NCBI GenBank assembly: GCA_030647205.1 | Contig: JAUSJO010000003.1 | Location: 1-64,000 of the forward strand | Source: a bacterium | Lineage (GTDB): Bacteria > Patescibacteria > CPR2 > UBA1875 > JAJYID01 | Reading direction: 5' to 3' | DNA: 64,000 nucleotides | In this document: positions 49,567-59,997 of the stretch, piece after piece | Numbering within the stretch: position 1 is the first letter of the stretch | Layout of the letters: each line of letters begins with the position of its first letter | Made by a program: the position numbers and the translations under genes | The notes under the pieces: model-generated | What the model was told of the DNA's origin: nothing | The model's input: only the letters and a program-made list of their open reading frames with translations | The model's database searches: none

Positions 49567-50520
49567 CTATTTCTTTAATATATCTTGAACTTCTTTTATA
49601 TTTTCTGCGACAACTAATTTTTTTCTTAGTTCTGAAGCCCCATCAAATCCTTTAAAATACCAGCCGTAATGTTTGCGCATATCAAATATGCCCTTTTTAC
49701 CACCGAACTCTTCCACACTCATTTCTAAATGCCAGAGAGCTACCTCTACCGTTTCTTCCCAAGTCGGCTTGTAATCCTTCCCCTCTTTCATAGACTGAAA
49801 TATCCAGGGATTTCCAAGTGCCCCACGGCCAACCATAACTCCATCACAGCCTGAAGTGTTTATTATTTTTTTAGAATCCTCTGCATTTACTACATTCCCG
49901 TTACCAATGACGGGGATGCTAACCAGCTTTTTAATCTCTCCTATCGCTTTCCAGTCGGGTTCGCCTTTGAACCCTTGGCTTTTTGTCCTCCCATGGATAG
50001 TTATAGCATCAACTCCGATCTTTTCTAGTCTTTGCGCAAACTCATGAATATTAAACTCATCCCAGCCAAGACGCATTTTTATAGATAATGGCAGTTTCGT
50101 AGCATCTCTGACCGCCTTCGCTATCTTTAAGGCTAGATCAAAGTCTTGAAGTAGCGCCGAACCTCGTCCGCCGGATACAACTTTCTTTGCCGGACAGCCC
50201 ATATTTATATCTATCCCGTCAGGTTTAATGTTTTCCTCAATCCATTTGGCGGAAACCGCCATTTTTTCGAGGTCTTTTCCAAAGATCTGGATAATATAAG
50301 GCCGTTCTTCTTCGTGAAAACTCATCATTTTTAATGTTTTTTCGCTTTTGTAAAAGACTGCGTCAGCGGCTATCATTTCAGAAAATACAACGTCTGCTCC
50401 AAGTTTTTTGCAAACACGCCTGAATGGAGATGAAGTGATGCCGTCTAGTGGCGCCAAAACAAAAAAGGGACTTTGTATACTTCCCCAAGAAAACGGTTCA
50501 TTTTTAGTATTTTTAACCAA
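49567..50520 (-). CDS. dus: tRNA-dihydrouridine synthase
   Basis: FMN-dependent reductase that makes dihydrouridine in tRNA D loops. 317 residues: an FMN-binding TIM barrel with LAPLDGITSSPFRR, the catalytic Cys109 in DINMGCPAKKV, and GRGSALLQ, VIGNGNV and GVMVGRGALGNPW phosphate-binding loops. A C-terminal helical domain follows. It overlaps the nucleotidyltransferase gene upstream by eight bases. Confidence 0.95.
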   Translation of the reverse strand: MVKNTKNEPFSWGSIQSPFFVLAPLDGITSSPFRRVCKKLGADVVFSEMIAADAVFYKSEKTLKMMSFHEEERPYIIQIFGKDLEKMAVSAKWIEENIKPDGIDINMGCPAKKVVSGGRGSALLQDFDLALKIAKAVRDATKLPLSIKMRLGWDEFNIHEFAQRLEKIGVDAITIHGRTKSQGFKGEPDWKAIGEIKKLVSIPVIGNGNVVNAEDSKKIINTSGCDGVMVGRGALGNPWIFQSMKEGKDYKPTWEETVEVALWHLEMSVEEFGGKKGIFDMRKHYGWYFKGFDGASELRKKLVVAENIKEVQDILKK

Positions 50521-51217
50521 TAGCGTTTTCCTTCAAAAACTCTGAAACTTTCGGAATATCCTCGATACAGCCAAGGTCTAGCCAGAAATCCTGAAGCTTC
50601 AGAACTCTCATTTTACCTCTTTCAGCAAGAGTTGAAACTGCATCAGTAAGTTCATATTCACCCCTAGGGCTCTTTTTAAGACTATCAATTATTTCAAATA
50701 CTTCAGGCGTAAACTTATAAAGACCGCTGTTTATAAGATTTCCTACAAATTCCTTTGGTTTTTCATGTATTCTAGCTAATTTTCCGTTTTCTTCAACCAA
50801 AACACCATATTTTGAAGGGTTTTCTACTTCATATCCGGCAATGTAGTTAAAGTCATCATCTTTTTGCATCGCCATCAGATCATTAACACTCCAGAGATTG
50901 TCTCCTCCCAACACTATAAACTGATCGTTTCCCGCAAAATCCTTTGCTTTTTTGACTGCATAAGCCGTTCCTTCACTACCGCCTTGATCAATGATTTGAG
51001 CATCAAAGCCCGAACCATCGATATATTTCTCCATTTTTTCTATTTTATGGTTTGCAATGATGGCAAACTTTTTATAACCTGCTTTTTTTAGTGAATCCAA
51101 AAGGTAAAAAAGAAACGGCTTTCCGTTTATTTCTATTAGCTGTTTCGGGATTTTTTCTGTTAGCGGTAGCATCCTTGTTCCCTTGCCGGCTGCCATGATG
51201 ACTGCTTTTTCTATCAT
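50513..51217 (-). CDS. Sugar-phosphate nucleotidyltransferase
   Basis: 234 residues of the NTP-transferase family (GT-A-like fold). MAAGKGTRMLPLTEKIPK is the nucleotide-binding loop, VLGGDN the metal site, and SGLYKFTPEVFEII follows. It makes an NDP-sugar, most likely from glucose-1-phosphate (UDP or dTDP form). It may supply the glycosylation operon at 56-63 kb; this link is inferred. It begins one base from the cysS stop. Confidence 0.9.
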   Translation of the reverse strand: MIEKAVIMAAGKGTRMLPLTEKIPKQLIEINGKPFLFYLLDSLKKAGYKKFAIIANHKIEKMEKYIDGSGFDAQIIDQGGSEGTAYAVKKAKDFAGNDQFIVLGGDNLWSVNDLMAMQKDDDFNYIAGYEVENPSKYGVLVEENGKLARIHEKPKEFVGNLINSGLYKFTPEVFEIIDSLKKSPRGEYELTDAVSTLAERGKMRVLKLQDFWLDLGCIEDIPKVSEFLKENAIG

Positions 51218-51218
51218 A

Positions 51219-52580
51219 TTAGATTTTCTTTATAGTTGGTCCTGACTGTGTGTCTTCAACCGTGTAACCGAGCTTCTCGATTTCACTGCGAATTTTATCG
51301 GATTCTACCCAGTTTTTATCTTCTCTAGCATTTTCCCTATTTTCTACTAATTTCTTTACATTTTCGGGGATTATATCCTCTTTGTCGAGGTCTAGTCCGA
51401 GAACTGCCTTATCTACTTCTAGTATAAATTTGACGATCTCTCCAGTTTTCTTCTTTTTTGCATCCTTTATGAAGGAGTAAATGGATGCTAATGCCTGAGA
51501 TGTATTTAGGTCATCATTCATCGCATCAATGAATGATTTGTTAGTGTTGTCTGAACCGGACTCACTACTTAAAGACTTTAACTCTTTAATGTCATTACGT
51601 AGATTTTTCAGTGCTGTATCAGCAGCTTTTATTGATTCATCCGTGAAGTTTAGGGGGTCTCTATAGTGTGCTTGCAAAACTAGCATTCTATACGCTAAGG
51701 GGTCTACTCCCAGGTCTGTAACTCTTACAAGATTTCCTTCAGACTTTCCCATTCTAGTATCTCCAACTAAAAGGAATTCGCTGTGCATCCATATTTTAGC
51801 TGGGATTTTACCTGTCAGTGCTTCCCCTTGTGCGATCTCATTAGTGTGGTGAACATTTACATGGTCAATTCCGCCCGTATGGATATCAAACTGTTCACCA
51901 AGATATTTAAGTCCGATTGCTGAACATTCTAGATGCCAACCGGGAAATCCTTTCCCCCAAGGTGACTCCCACTCCATATCTCTTTTTTTATCCTTAGGTG
52001 ACAATTTCCATAAAGCAAAGTCGGTTTTGTTCTTTTTCTCTTTTATATCGACTCTTTCGCCAGCCCGGAGTCCCTCAATATCAAGTCTTGCCAACTTTCC
52101 ATAATCTTTTAGTTTTGACGTGTCAAAGTACACTCCATCTTCAAGGGCGTAAGTGAATCCTTTTTCCTCTAGTCCTTTTATGAAATCAATTTGATCTTTG
52201 ATTAGATCTGTTGCCTTAACTACTACATCCGGTTTCTTAATGTTTAAGGCTTTTGAGTCCTCAAAAAAAGCATTTGTATATTTTTCTGCTATTTCCCAAG
52301 CGGTTTTTCTTTCCAACTTTGCTTCTTTCTCAACCTTATCTTCACCTGTGTCACTATCGGAGGTTAGGTGCCCAACATCGGTGATATTCATTACATGTTT
52401 AACACTATAACCAGAATATCTTAGGTAGCGTACCAAAATATCTGCGAAAATATAGGCGCGCATGTTTCCGATATGAGCATAATTATAGACTGTAGGACCG
52501 CAGGTATAAATACCGACTTCTCGATCTTTTGGTTGACTGAAGTCATCTTTTTTTCTGGTTAATGTGTTGTATAGTTTCAT
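51219..52580 (-). CDS. cysS: Cysteinyl-tRNA synthetase
   Basis: Class I synthetase, 453 residues. Cys27 (YTCGPTVY) with the cysteine of LECSAIG and HTNE forms the zinc site for cysteine selection. HIGH reads HIGN (36-39) and KMSKS reads RMGKSEGN. The C-terminal helical tRNA-binding domain is present. The start overlaps the ABC exporter stop by four bases. Confidence 0.96.
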   Translation of the reverse strand: MKLYNTLTRKKDDFSQPKDREVGIYTCGPTVYNYAHIGNMRAYIFADILVRYLRYSGYSVKHVMNITDVGHLTSDSDTGEDKVEKEAKLERKTAWEIAEKYTNAFFEDSKALNIKKPDVVVKATDLIKDQIDFIKGLEEKGFTYALEDGVYFDTSKLKDYGKLARLDIEGLRAGERVDIKEKKNKTDFALWKLSPKDKKRDMEWESPWGKGFPGWHLECSAIGLKYLGEQFDIHTGGIDHVNVHHTNEIAQGEALTGKIPAKIWMHSEFLLVGDTRMGKSEGNLVRVTDLGVDPLAYRMLVLQAHYRDPLNFTDESIKAADTALKNLRNDIKELKSLSSESGSDNTNKSFIDAMNDDLNTSQALASIYSFIKDAKKKKTGEIVKFILEVDKAVLGLDLDKEDIIPENVKKLVENRENAREDKNWVESDKIRSEIEKLGYTVEDTQSGPTIKKI

Positions 52581-54325
52581 TTTGTATAGCTTCCTGACTG
52601 GATCTTGAATAGTTTGTTGTAGATTCCCTCTTTTTTCACCAGTTCATCGTGGGTTCCCATCTCTGATATTTTACCCTTATCGAGCACAACTATCAAATCA
52701 GCCTTCATGACCGTAGAAAGTCTGTGAGCGATGATTATAGAAGTTCTGCCTTCAATTAACTTCCAAAGAGCGTCTTGGATGAGTTTTTCGCTCTCAGAAT
52801 CTAGGTGAGATGTAGCTTCATCGAGAACTAAGATCGGCGGATTTTTAAGTACTGCACGGGCAATATTTATCCTTTGTTGCTCGCCGCCTGAAAGCTTCAC
52901 CCCTCTTTCGCCGACGATTGTTTCATATCCTGATTCTAGTTTACTGACAAATTCATGAGCATGAGCGATTTTTGCTGCCTTTAACACCTCGCTCATTTTA
53001 GCTTTGTTTTTGGCATATGCAATGTTGTTGTAGGCGGTATCGTTGAAAATAGCCGTATCTTGTAAAACTACGCCAATGTTTTGTCTTAATGACTTTTGCG
53101 TGACTTTCTTGATATCTTTTCCGTCAATCAGTATTTGTCCTGCCTGGGGGTCATAAAACCTCATTAGCAGCTTGACTAGCGTTGACTTTCCGACCCCGCT
53201 TTTGCCCACGATTGCCACTACGCTTCCCGCAGGGATTTTAAGACTTAAACCGTTTATAACATTGCGGTTGTTGTATTTGAATTTAACATTACGAAGCTCA
53301 ACTCCACCTTTTACTTCTTTCAGCTGTGTAGCATTATCGAGATCTTTTATGTCTTCCTTTGCGTCAAGAGTATCAAAAAGTCTGCGTACACTTCTCATAT
53401 CTCTTTGTATACTGTCATATACTCTGGTCAAATACCAAAGCGGTCCGTACGCTCTACCAACATACGTCCATGCCATAACAAGAGTTCCCATTGTTATTTT
53501 ACCGGTTGCGGCCCAGTAAGCGCCAAGCAATAAGATCAATATCTGAGAAGAATCAGAAACAGAGAACCTAAAGATATTCATTTTTATTCTCTTTTTATTT
53601 CTGTCCATATTTGCGTTCAAAAGATCGGCCAGGGTTTTGTTAAATTGCTTCGCATGCCTGTCTTCTGTTGCAAATGATTTAACGGTTTTTATATTACCAA
53701 TTGTCTCGACATTTACGGTCATTGCTTTCTCTCTTGCGTCACGAACTCTGTCTTGGTAAAAGTTAAGGGTCTTTGTAAAAAGGAGGCTAAGAATAATAAA
53801 AGCAGGGATACCGACAAATATAATCAGCCCGAAAGCAGCGCTAATGTTGAACAAGAAGAACATTGCAACCAAAATGTAAATTATCTGAGGAAGAATATCG
53901 GTAAGTGAAGCATCTAAAATACTCTGTATATCGCTGCTACCCTGAGTAATTCTTTCAGTGACTTTACCGGTAGCTTCTTTTTCAAAAAAAGTAATCGAAA
54001 GACGTTCTAGATGGCCAAAAACCTTTGATGATATGTGGTTTCTCGTTTTTAACCACCACATTGATGAGTAGAAATCGTTAATCAGGGTTATAGCATCTTT
54101 GGCAACAGTGATAAGTAAATAGAGCAAAAAGTATTTATAAAGATCATTTATGTTTGATAAGTCAAAACCATTTTTAAATTGTTTTTCTAGGAAATCAAAT
54201 ATTAGCTTCAATACTAATGGTACTGTTGCATCTAGCCCGGTCCCTAAAATTGCAAGAAAAAAAACGACGACTGTTAGTCTTTTTTCCAATGCCCCCATTT
54301 TTAAAACACGTAAATAATCTCTCAT
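52577..54325 (-). CDS. ABC exporter, fused membrane and ATPase domains
   Basis: 582 residues from the ATG at 54325. Six membrane helices (about 1-310) precede the nucleotide-binding domain. Walker A is GKSGVGKST, the signature LSGGEQQR, Walker B ILVLDEATSHLD, and the H-loop IIAHRLST. It is an MsbA/multidrug-type half-transporter that works as a dimer. Substrate unknown: lipid-linked or drug-like molecules are typical. An upstream start exists but is less likely. Confidence 0.92.
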   Translation of the reverse strand: MRDYLRVLKMGALEKRLTVVVFFLAILGTGLDATVPLVLKLIFDFLEKQFKNGFDLSNINDLYKYFLLYLLITVAKDAITLINDFYSSMWWLKTRNHISSKVFGHLERLSITFFEKEATGKVTERITQGSSDIQSILDASLTDILPQIIYILVAMFFLFNISAAFGLIIFVGIPAFIILSLLFTKTLNFYQDRVRDAREKAMTVNVETIGNIKTVKSFATEDRHAKQFNKTLADLLNANMDRNKKRIKMNIFRFSVSDSSQILILLLGAYWAATGKITMGTLVMAWTYVGRAYGPLWYLTRVYDSIQRDMRSVRRLFDTLDAKEDIKDLDNATQLKEVKGGVELRNVKFKYNNRNVINGLSLKIPAGSVVAIVGKSGVGKSTLVKLLMRFYDPQAGQILIDGKDIKKVTQKSLRQNIGVVLQDTAIFNDTAYNNIAYAKNKAKMSEVLKAAKIAHAHEFVSKLESGYETIVGERGVKLSGGEQQRINIARAVLKNPPILVLDEATSHLDSESEKLIQDALWKLIEGRTSIIIAHRLSTVMKADLIVVLDKGKISEMGTHDELVKKEGIYNKLFKIQSGSYTK

Positions 54326-54387
54326 ATTTTCTCTAATTAAAATAAAGCACAACTATTTTACATTTTTTGGGACAAGAAAGAAAGTGT

Positions 54388-55311
54388 TTAGAGCCACCTT
54401 TTTTTATTAAAGAACAAAAGCATAAGTATTACGACGGATATCATGAGCCCGCCAACAAACATAAACGAGAAATCTGTCTCTGCGAAAGGCAGTGTTCTAA
54501 TATTCATCCCATAAATTCCGGAAAGTAGCGTGAGTGGAAGTATAATTACAGAAAAAATAGTTAGTAGCTTGATAATGTCGTTTGTCTGGTTTGATACTAA
54601 TGATTCGTAAGTGCTGATTAGTGAATCAACTATTTCTTTCTGGTTTTCAAGCAAATCCCAAATCTTTTCTACCATGTCTCCTATATCGTCAAAATATACA
54701 TCTACATCTTCTATTAAAAAAATTGCTTTTGTATGCTCAAGTGTATCCAACATCTCTTTTTGAGGTTTTATAATTCTTCTGAAATTTATTATTTCTTGAC
54801 GTAGAGCGGAAAACTCTCGTATAAGATCTCTAGGCTTTTCACTTTTAGAGAATATCTTATCGTCTAGAACCTCTATTCTTTCGTAGATCTTATCAATCAT
54901 TTTAAAACAGTTGCTATATAGCGTAGTCATAAGTTCATGTAGGAGTAAACCTGGGCTGCCGCTTGATATTTCTTTGAAGAATTCCTTATCATTACTGCAC
55001 TTTTCGAAGAGCTGTACTAAAAGTTTTTGATTGCCATTATGCACTGTGATTAGGTAATTTTTTCCGATGAAAATATCTACTTCTGATATGACCAGACGTC
55101 TTGATCCCTTGAAGTATCGTGGAAAGTGCGTGACCATAAATAAGTAGTCTTCATATTGGTCAATCTTAGGTCTTTGGATATTTGACATACAGTCTTCAAG
55201 ATCAAGTTCGTGAAACCCAAACTTTTTAGATAGATAGCTTATGTCTTTTTCTTCCGCGTTTACAACATCTATCCATGTAATGGAACCATTTTTTATTTCA
55301 GTTTTTGCCAT
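54388..55311 (-). CDS. corA: CorA-type magnesium channel
   Basis: 307 residues. A large N-terminal cytoplasmic domain (1-240) precedes two C-terminal membrane helices, and the selectivity motif GMN lies at the end of the first (SGIYGMNI). Forms a pentamer for magnesium or cobalt uptake. Confidence 0.95.
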   Translation of the reverse strand: MAKTEIKNGSITWIDVVNAEEKDISYLSKKFGFHELDLEDCMSNIQRPKIDQYEDYLFMVTHFPRYFKGSRRLVISEVDIFIGKNYLITVHNGNQKLLVQLFEKCSNDKEFFKEISSGSPGLLLHELMTTLYSNCFKMIDKIYERIEVLDDKIFSKSEKPRDLIREFSALRQEIINFRRIIKPQKEMLDTLEHTKAIFLIEDVDVYFDDIGDMVEKIWDLLENQKEIVDSLISTYESLVSNQTNDIIKLLTIFSVIILPLTLLSGIYGMNIRTLPFAETDFSFMFVGGLMISVVILMLLFFNKKRWL

Positions 55312-55390
55312 AGTAAAAATATCTTTTTAACGTTTATTCATAATTATTTTATCTTTATTCAGGTGGGAATGAAAGTCTTGAGTTGAAGTC

Positions 55391-55990
55391 TTAGTAATCC
55401 AGCCTTCCCTCGATAGCCCTCGATAGCGTTACCTCATCAGCATACTCTAGGTCTCCGCCGACAGGCAGGCCGCGGGCAATTCTTGTTATTTTGATATCTA
55501 ACGGGTTTACGAGCTTCTGGATATATAGAGCCGTTGCCTCTCCTTCTACACTAGGGTTAGTGGCCAGAATAATTTCTTCTGTATTTCCCTCTTTGAGACG
55601 ACTAACCAGTTCTCTGATAAAAAGGTCGTCCGGCCCAACACCTTCAATCGGTGATATAACCCCGCCTAGAACGTGGTAAAGGCCCTGAAACTTCCCCGTT
55701 TTCTCTATTGCAACCACATCAAGAGGTTCTTCAACAACGCAAATACTCGTTTTTTCTCTTCTTTGATCGTCACATATATGGCATGGGTCGCTTTCTGCAA
55801 TATTTGAGCAAGTTGAGCAAGTCACTATATCCTTTTTTAGATCCAAAATTGCAGATCCGAACTCTCCCAAGTCTTTATCAGAACTTCTCAAAAGATAAAA
55901 AGTCAGCCTTTGGGCGGTTTTGGGACCGATCCCGGGAAGGCTTGCAAACTCATCTATAAGTTTTTGAACATTTTGGGGGATTACTCGCAT
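55391..55990 (-). CDS. recR: Recombination protein RecR
   Basis: 199 residues, the standard length. A helix-hairpin-helix (LPGIGPKTAQRLTF), a four-cysteine zinc finger (CSTCSNIAESDPCHIC) and a Toprim domain (CVVEEPLDVVAIE) are present. Works with RecO (29339-30121) in RecA loading. It starts ten bases after the ybaB stop, a conserved gene pair in bacteria. Confidence 0.97.
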   Translation of the reverse strand: MRVIPQNVQKLIDEFASLPGIGPKTAQRLTFYLLRSSDKDLGEFGSAILDLKKDIVTCSTCSNIAESDPCHICDDQRREKTSICVVEEPLDVVAIEKTGKFQGLYHVLGGVISPIEGVGPDDLFIRELVSRLKEGNTEEIILATNPSVEGEATALYIQKLVNPLDIKITRIARGLPVGGDLEYADEVTLSRAIEGRLDY

Positions 55991-56000
55991 GGAATATTTC

Positions 56001-56297
56001 TTAAAATGGCATTCCGCCGCCCATACCGCCCATGACGTCTTTCATCATGCTTTGGGCAACTTTCTGAGCTTTTTCTGTCACGCTATCCATCGCGCTTTTA
56101 ATATCTTTTTCTAGTTGTCTAACATCGTCAACTTCATCAGAAGTAATTTCAACCGACTGAACCTTCATTTCGCCGTTCATCTTTACCTTGATATCTCCGG
56201 ATTCTGCTTCTACGATCTCACCCTTTAGTTTTTTCTGTATTTCGCGGGCTTTTTTTACAAACTCATATTGTTCCTTGGCTTTACCAAACATGGCCAT
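56001..56297 (-). CDS. YbaB/EbfC nucleoid-associated protein
   Basis: 98-residue DNA-binding protein, with a coiled-coil-like dimer core (QYEFVKKAREIQKKLKGE) and the conserved GDIKVKMNGEMKVQSVEI strand region. The C-terminus is Gly/Met-rich (MGGMGGGMPF). Normally dnaX-ybaB-recR; dnaX is absent here. Confidence 0.94.
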   Translation of the reverse strand: MAMFGKAKEQYEFVKKAREIQKKLKGEIVEAESGDIKVKMNGEMKVQSVEITSDEVDDVRQLEKDIKSAMDSVTEKAQKVAQSMMKDVMGGMGGGMPF

Positions 56298-56461
56298 AAC
56301 ATATTCTCCTGTTAAATAGTAAACCTATTTTAGCACTCAATAAGCACAAAAAAAAGTGGATTCTATAAAAAGTTCTAGCTGTTATAAGTGTTGGATCGTT
56401 TCACTTATTTGATTTGTGTCGTGGTCACAATTCCCACAGCTCCTGCAATTCTAAAAACCCC

Positions 56462-57997
56462 CTACTTCTCATACAGTACTGCTTTTACGCCGTTTTCTTT
56501 ATTGTCTTCGTAGATAACTCTACTTTTTGCTGTGTTTAAAAGACAATTTGAAAAGTATTTTTTATCGCCCGTTTTTCCTATAATAAACACTCGTCCTTGA
56601 GTTCCCATGGTGATTGCTTCGTTTTCAGATACTACATATGCCCCTTGTTGATCGTAGAAAAGAGATGATTCCCCATATCCATCAACCGGAGCAGAGATCA
56701 GACGAATCTTTTTGTCGCCAAAGTAGTACGAGCCATCGAGAAATGTATAGAGTTCTCCAGACAAAACGACATCACCTGGGCGCATTTCTTTTTTTACGGT
56801 CTCAGAAAGTGCTTTCATTTGATGACTGGTATCATCGTGCATCTGCAGATTCCCGATGATTAAAACGACAATAACAATGCCGCCCACTATCATCCTAACC
56901 GTTTTATTTTTGATTACTGAGATTGCAATACCCCACAGAGCCAGAATGGCAACAGCTGAAAACGGGAAATATCTGTCTTGATATACCGGTGTTTTTAGTT
57001 TTGAAAGAGTGAAAACCAGTATCATTGGCAAATAGCCATACAGAAGGAATAGCGAAGTCCTCTTTCTTAGATTCTTTTTAAACAAAAGAACAAGCCCGGA
57101 GCCGATTAAAAACACAGCTAATAGCCAATACAAAATCATTCCGATTAAATCACCATAGTTGCTTCCGTCAAGGTGGGCATAAATTAGGAATTGGGTTAGA
57201 TTATTTGGAATAGTTCTTTCATTGATCCACTCCGGCTTGATCCAGTAGCTTCCGCTTACTCTGGTAACTTGTTTGTATGCCACAGGGAACCATGGTAGAT
57301 ACAAAATTACCGGCGCAAGACCTGCTAGCCACCATTTGTAATTAAAGATTCCTACATGTTTTTTAAATGAATCTTTCCATTTGAGAGTGAAGAACCCTGG
57401 TGTTATAGCGGCCACGATAATCCATTGGACCATTATTACAAAAAATGCATAATATTGGGTGTAGATAGCTGCGGTCATTGAGAGCGCATAAAAAATCAAG
57501 GCTCGGCTATTTTTTTCTTTGATGAATTTGACCAGGTAATATGTCCCTAGAGTTGTAAAAAATGCGACAATCCCATACATCCGAGCTTCTTGTGCAAAGC
57601 GGACCATAAACGGAGAAAGTGCTACGAGCATTGCTGCCCAAAAGGCTGATTCTTTTGAAAAGAGTTTCTCAACGATCTTATAAACAAGATAGACGATCCC
57701 AATAGAGAAAAGTACTGAAAGAGACCTGATAGCAAGTTCTGAGGTACCAAAAACGCTCACCCATAGTTTTGCTATCAGGTAGTAGCCTGGAGGATGAACA
57801 TCGCGAGCAGTTCGGGATACAATTTCAACCGGATTATAGCGCAGGAGCCACATCGTATAGCCCTCGTCGTGCCAAATGCTTGATGCTGTCATACCATATG
57901 TTCTTACAAGCATTCCAAAAAACACAGGATATATCCAAAGCTTATCTGTTGGTATCCCAAATATTTTTTTTAGCTTTGAACTATTTGCTGTATTCAT
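56462..57997 (-). CDS. GT-C glycosyltransferase (GT39-like)
   Basis: 511-residue membrane enzyme with about 11 helices. The catalytic acidic pair is in SSIWHDEGYTMW (about 37-48), in the first outer loop, and DVHPPGYYL follows. It transfers a sugar from a polyprenyl-phosphate carrier to an acceptor on the outer face. The start overlaps the previous GT gene by 17 bases. Last gene of a six-gene operon. Confidence 0.88.
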   Translation of the reverse strand: MNTANSSKLKKIFGIPTDKLWIYPVFFGMLVRTYGMTASSIWHDEGYTMWLLRYNPVEIVSRTARDVHPPGYYLIAKLWVSVFGTSELAIRSLSVLFSIGIVYLVYKIVEKLFSKESAFWAAMLVALSPFMVRFAQEARMYGIVAFFTTLGTYYLVKFIKEKNSRALIFYALSMTAAIYTQYYAFFVIMVQWIIVAAITPGFFTLKWKDSFKKHVGIFNYKWWLAGLAPVILYLPWFPVAYKQVTRVSGSYWIKPEWINERTIPNNLTQFLIYAHLDGSNYGDLIGMILYWLLAVFLIGSGLVLLFKKNLRKRTSLFLLYGYLPMILVFTLSKLKTPVYQDRYFPFSAVAILALWGIAISVIKNKTVRMIVGGIVIVVLIIGNLQMHDDTSHQMKALSETVKKEMRPGDVVLSGELYTFLDGSYYFGDKKIRLISAPVDGYGESSLFYDQQGAYVVSENEAITMGTQGRVFIIGKTGDKKYFSNCLLNTAKSRVIYEDNKENGVKAVLYEK

Positions 57998-59540
57998 AAT
58001 ATATTATTCTTTTATCCGCTTTTGATGGAACGGCGGTAAACCCTTTATCAAACCCTATCTTTTCAAGCTCTTTTATCGCGTCATCTTTCCACTCACGCTC
58101 TAAATATATTTTATAGTGTCCTTGAGGCAGTTTCAAATCTTTTATGGTGTATACCTCATATCTTTCGTAAGTCTTCCCAGTCGGATGGATCATGAAGTCG
58201 ACTGTTTTTGTCCCATATTCTCCCATAAGAATAATGAGTTTAGTATCTTGCGGCTGTTTTTTGATATCTTCGGCTACGGCGACCATGTTTTCAGCATAGG
58301 CTTCATGTGCCTCAGAGTAACTTGGGAATACTATGAAGTATTTGTAGAAACCGGCGGCTCCAGAGATAACCAAAATTAAGGCTATACCAACTGGTAGTAC
58401 TTGTTTAATTTTAACTTTTTCCAAAAACCAGTTTAGGCCGATAGCGGACCACAAAAATACAACAGGGATAACTCCGACTATTCGAAGTGCATGTGGTATA
58501 CCTTCTGATGTTAGAAGTTCAGGCAGCGAAAGCGCACCAACCCACATCACTAATAAGAAATATTCTATTTTTCTTATTCTAATAAGGCTTATTACTACTC
58601 CAACCCACATGAGTACGCCAATAAAAATATCAAGCATTGGCAATCCGGCGACATTATGTCGGAAGTTTTGATCGCCCTTGAAGTTGAACATTTCAGCTGT
58701 TTTAACTACGTTGTCAGCCAGCGCCTTTATAGGACTTCCACCATTTGTTTCGGAGTTAAAAATGCTTGTAGATGCGCGTCCTGCTAAATCTGCCGGAACA
58801 TGGATAAAGTGGACTATCATCGGTAGCATAACTATCATAAACGTGATAGCAAGATAGATAATATTTTTTGAATTCTTCTTTATAAATTTTTTATCTGCAA
58901 CAAGGATATAGATAAGCAGTGCTATCAAAATCAAAGGAGTCATTCTAAAAGAAAGGTAGGTATAGAAACCTAGTGCAAAAGTTATACCGGTAGCAATATA
59001 ATCTTTCATTTTCCCGTTTTTGTAAGCGCGGATGAAAAAGTAGAAAAGAAATACGAGCGCTAGTGGCGCCATTATCGCCCGGAAGCCATTACGCGAAAAC
59101 TGAATATGCCACGCGCTGACAGCGAGTGCCGCTGCCGCAAAAAGGCCGACATTTTTGTTAAATAGTTCTTTTCCTAAAAGATAAATACCATATACAGTCG
59201 CAACGCCGATAATAGCAGGTGCGATTCTGAGTGATAAAGGCGTGAAGTTCAGGAATGTCCAGCCGGTGACTTTTCCTATCAAAACAGGAATAGCCTGCAG
59301 ATAGAGAAAAAGCGCTTCTCTGGGTCCGTTTGTGTCATAAATAGCAGCGAATTTGTGTGCATCAAGCATGCTGATAACGTCGAGTCCATTTGCTGCCTCA
59401 TCAGGGTGAAGTCCTGGTGGAAGGCTTGAAAGCCTGAAAAATCTAAGGAATGAAGCAATAATAAGTATAAATGCAACTAGCCAATTCTCACGAATAAATT
59501 TATTTTTGACCTTGATACCCGAAACCTTGGATTTTCCCAT
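57981..59540 (-). CDS. GT-C glycosyltransferase (GT39-like)
   Basis: 519 residues, about 11 membrane helices, with the acidic motif PPGLHPDEAANGLD (about 41-54) in the first outer loop. The C-terminal region (about 430-519) is a soluble domain. Same family and operon as the neighbouring 511-residue enzyme, probably with a different sugar or acceptor. Confidence 0.88.
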   Translation of the reverse strand: MGKSKVSGIKVKNKFIRENWLVAFILIIASFLRFFRLSSLPPGLHPDEAANGLDVISMLDAHKFAAIYDTNGPREALFLYLQAIPVLIGKVTGWTFLNFTPLSLRIAPAIIGVATVYGIYLLGKELFNKNVGLFAAAALAVSAWHIQFSRNGFRAIMAPLALVFLFYFFIRAYKNGKMKDYIATGITFALGFYTYLSFRMTPLILIALLIYILVADKKFIKKNSKNIIYLAITFMIVMLPMIVHFIHVPADLAGRASTSIFNSETNGGSPIKALADNVVKTAEMFNFKGDQNFRHNVAGLPMLDIFIGVLMWVGVVISLIRIRKIEYFLLVMWVGALSLPELLTSEGIPHALRIVGVIPVVFLWSAIGLNWFLEKVKIKQVLPVGIALILVISGAAGFYKYFIVFPSYSEAHEAYAENMVAVAEDIKKQPQDTKLIILMGEYGTKTVDFMIHPTGKTYERYEVYTIKDLKLPQGHYKIYLEREWKDDAIKELEKIGFDKGFTAVPSKADKRIIYYEYSK

Positions 59541-59541
59541 A

Positions 59542-59997
59542 CTACCCTCCTATGTTACATGATTTACCTAAACTTTTTATTTTTCCTACATAAAACTCTA
59601 TGTTTGTGCCCTTGTTTAAAGTAAGCTCCTCACCTTTCATTTTTTTAATGAAATCGCTTATTTTGGTATCTGGTTTTTCGTATAGTAAAACTATTTCTTC
59701 GTTTGAGCATTTAATGCTACTTAGGTCATCTCCATTAACAATGTTTACCTCTTTCTTAAAGAAACTTTCGGCCACAGCGTTACCTTGAACTATGAAATAC
59801 TTATCAAGAAATGAAGGTCGTGACTTTGAATAAGCATACATTTCTGTATATTTATCTGAGTTTTTAACAAACTGCTTTTTTATCAAGTTGTATGTTGAGT
59901 CGTTGAAGAACACCCAAAGTGAGAACAAAATAAAAACTGCCAAACAGAATTTTACGGCATTCTTAATCTTTTTATTTTTTGTTTGAGTATTTGCCAC
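59542..59997 (-). CDS. Single-span membrane protein in the glycosylation operon
   Basis: 151 residues, with one N-terminal helix (about 14-31) and an outer domain of unknown fold. It overlaps the GT2 gene by 26 bases and precedes a GT-C gene by one base. It could be an acceptor, or a helper of the enzymes. Family not recognised. Confidence 0.65.
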   Translation of the reverse strand: MANTQTKNKKIKNAVKFCLAVFILFSLWVFFNDSTYNLIKKQFVKNSDKYTEMYAYSKSRPSFLDKYFIVQGNAVAESFFKKEVNIVNGDDLSSIKCSNEEIVLLYEKPDTKISDFIKKMKGEELTLNKGTNIEFYVGKIKSLGKSCNIGG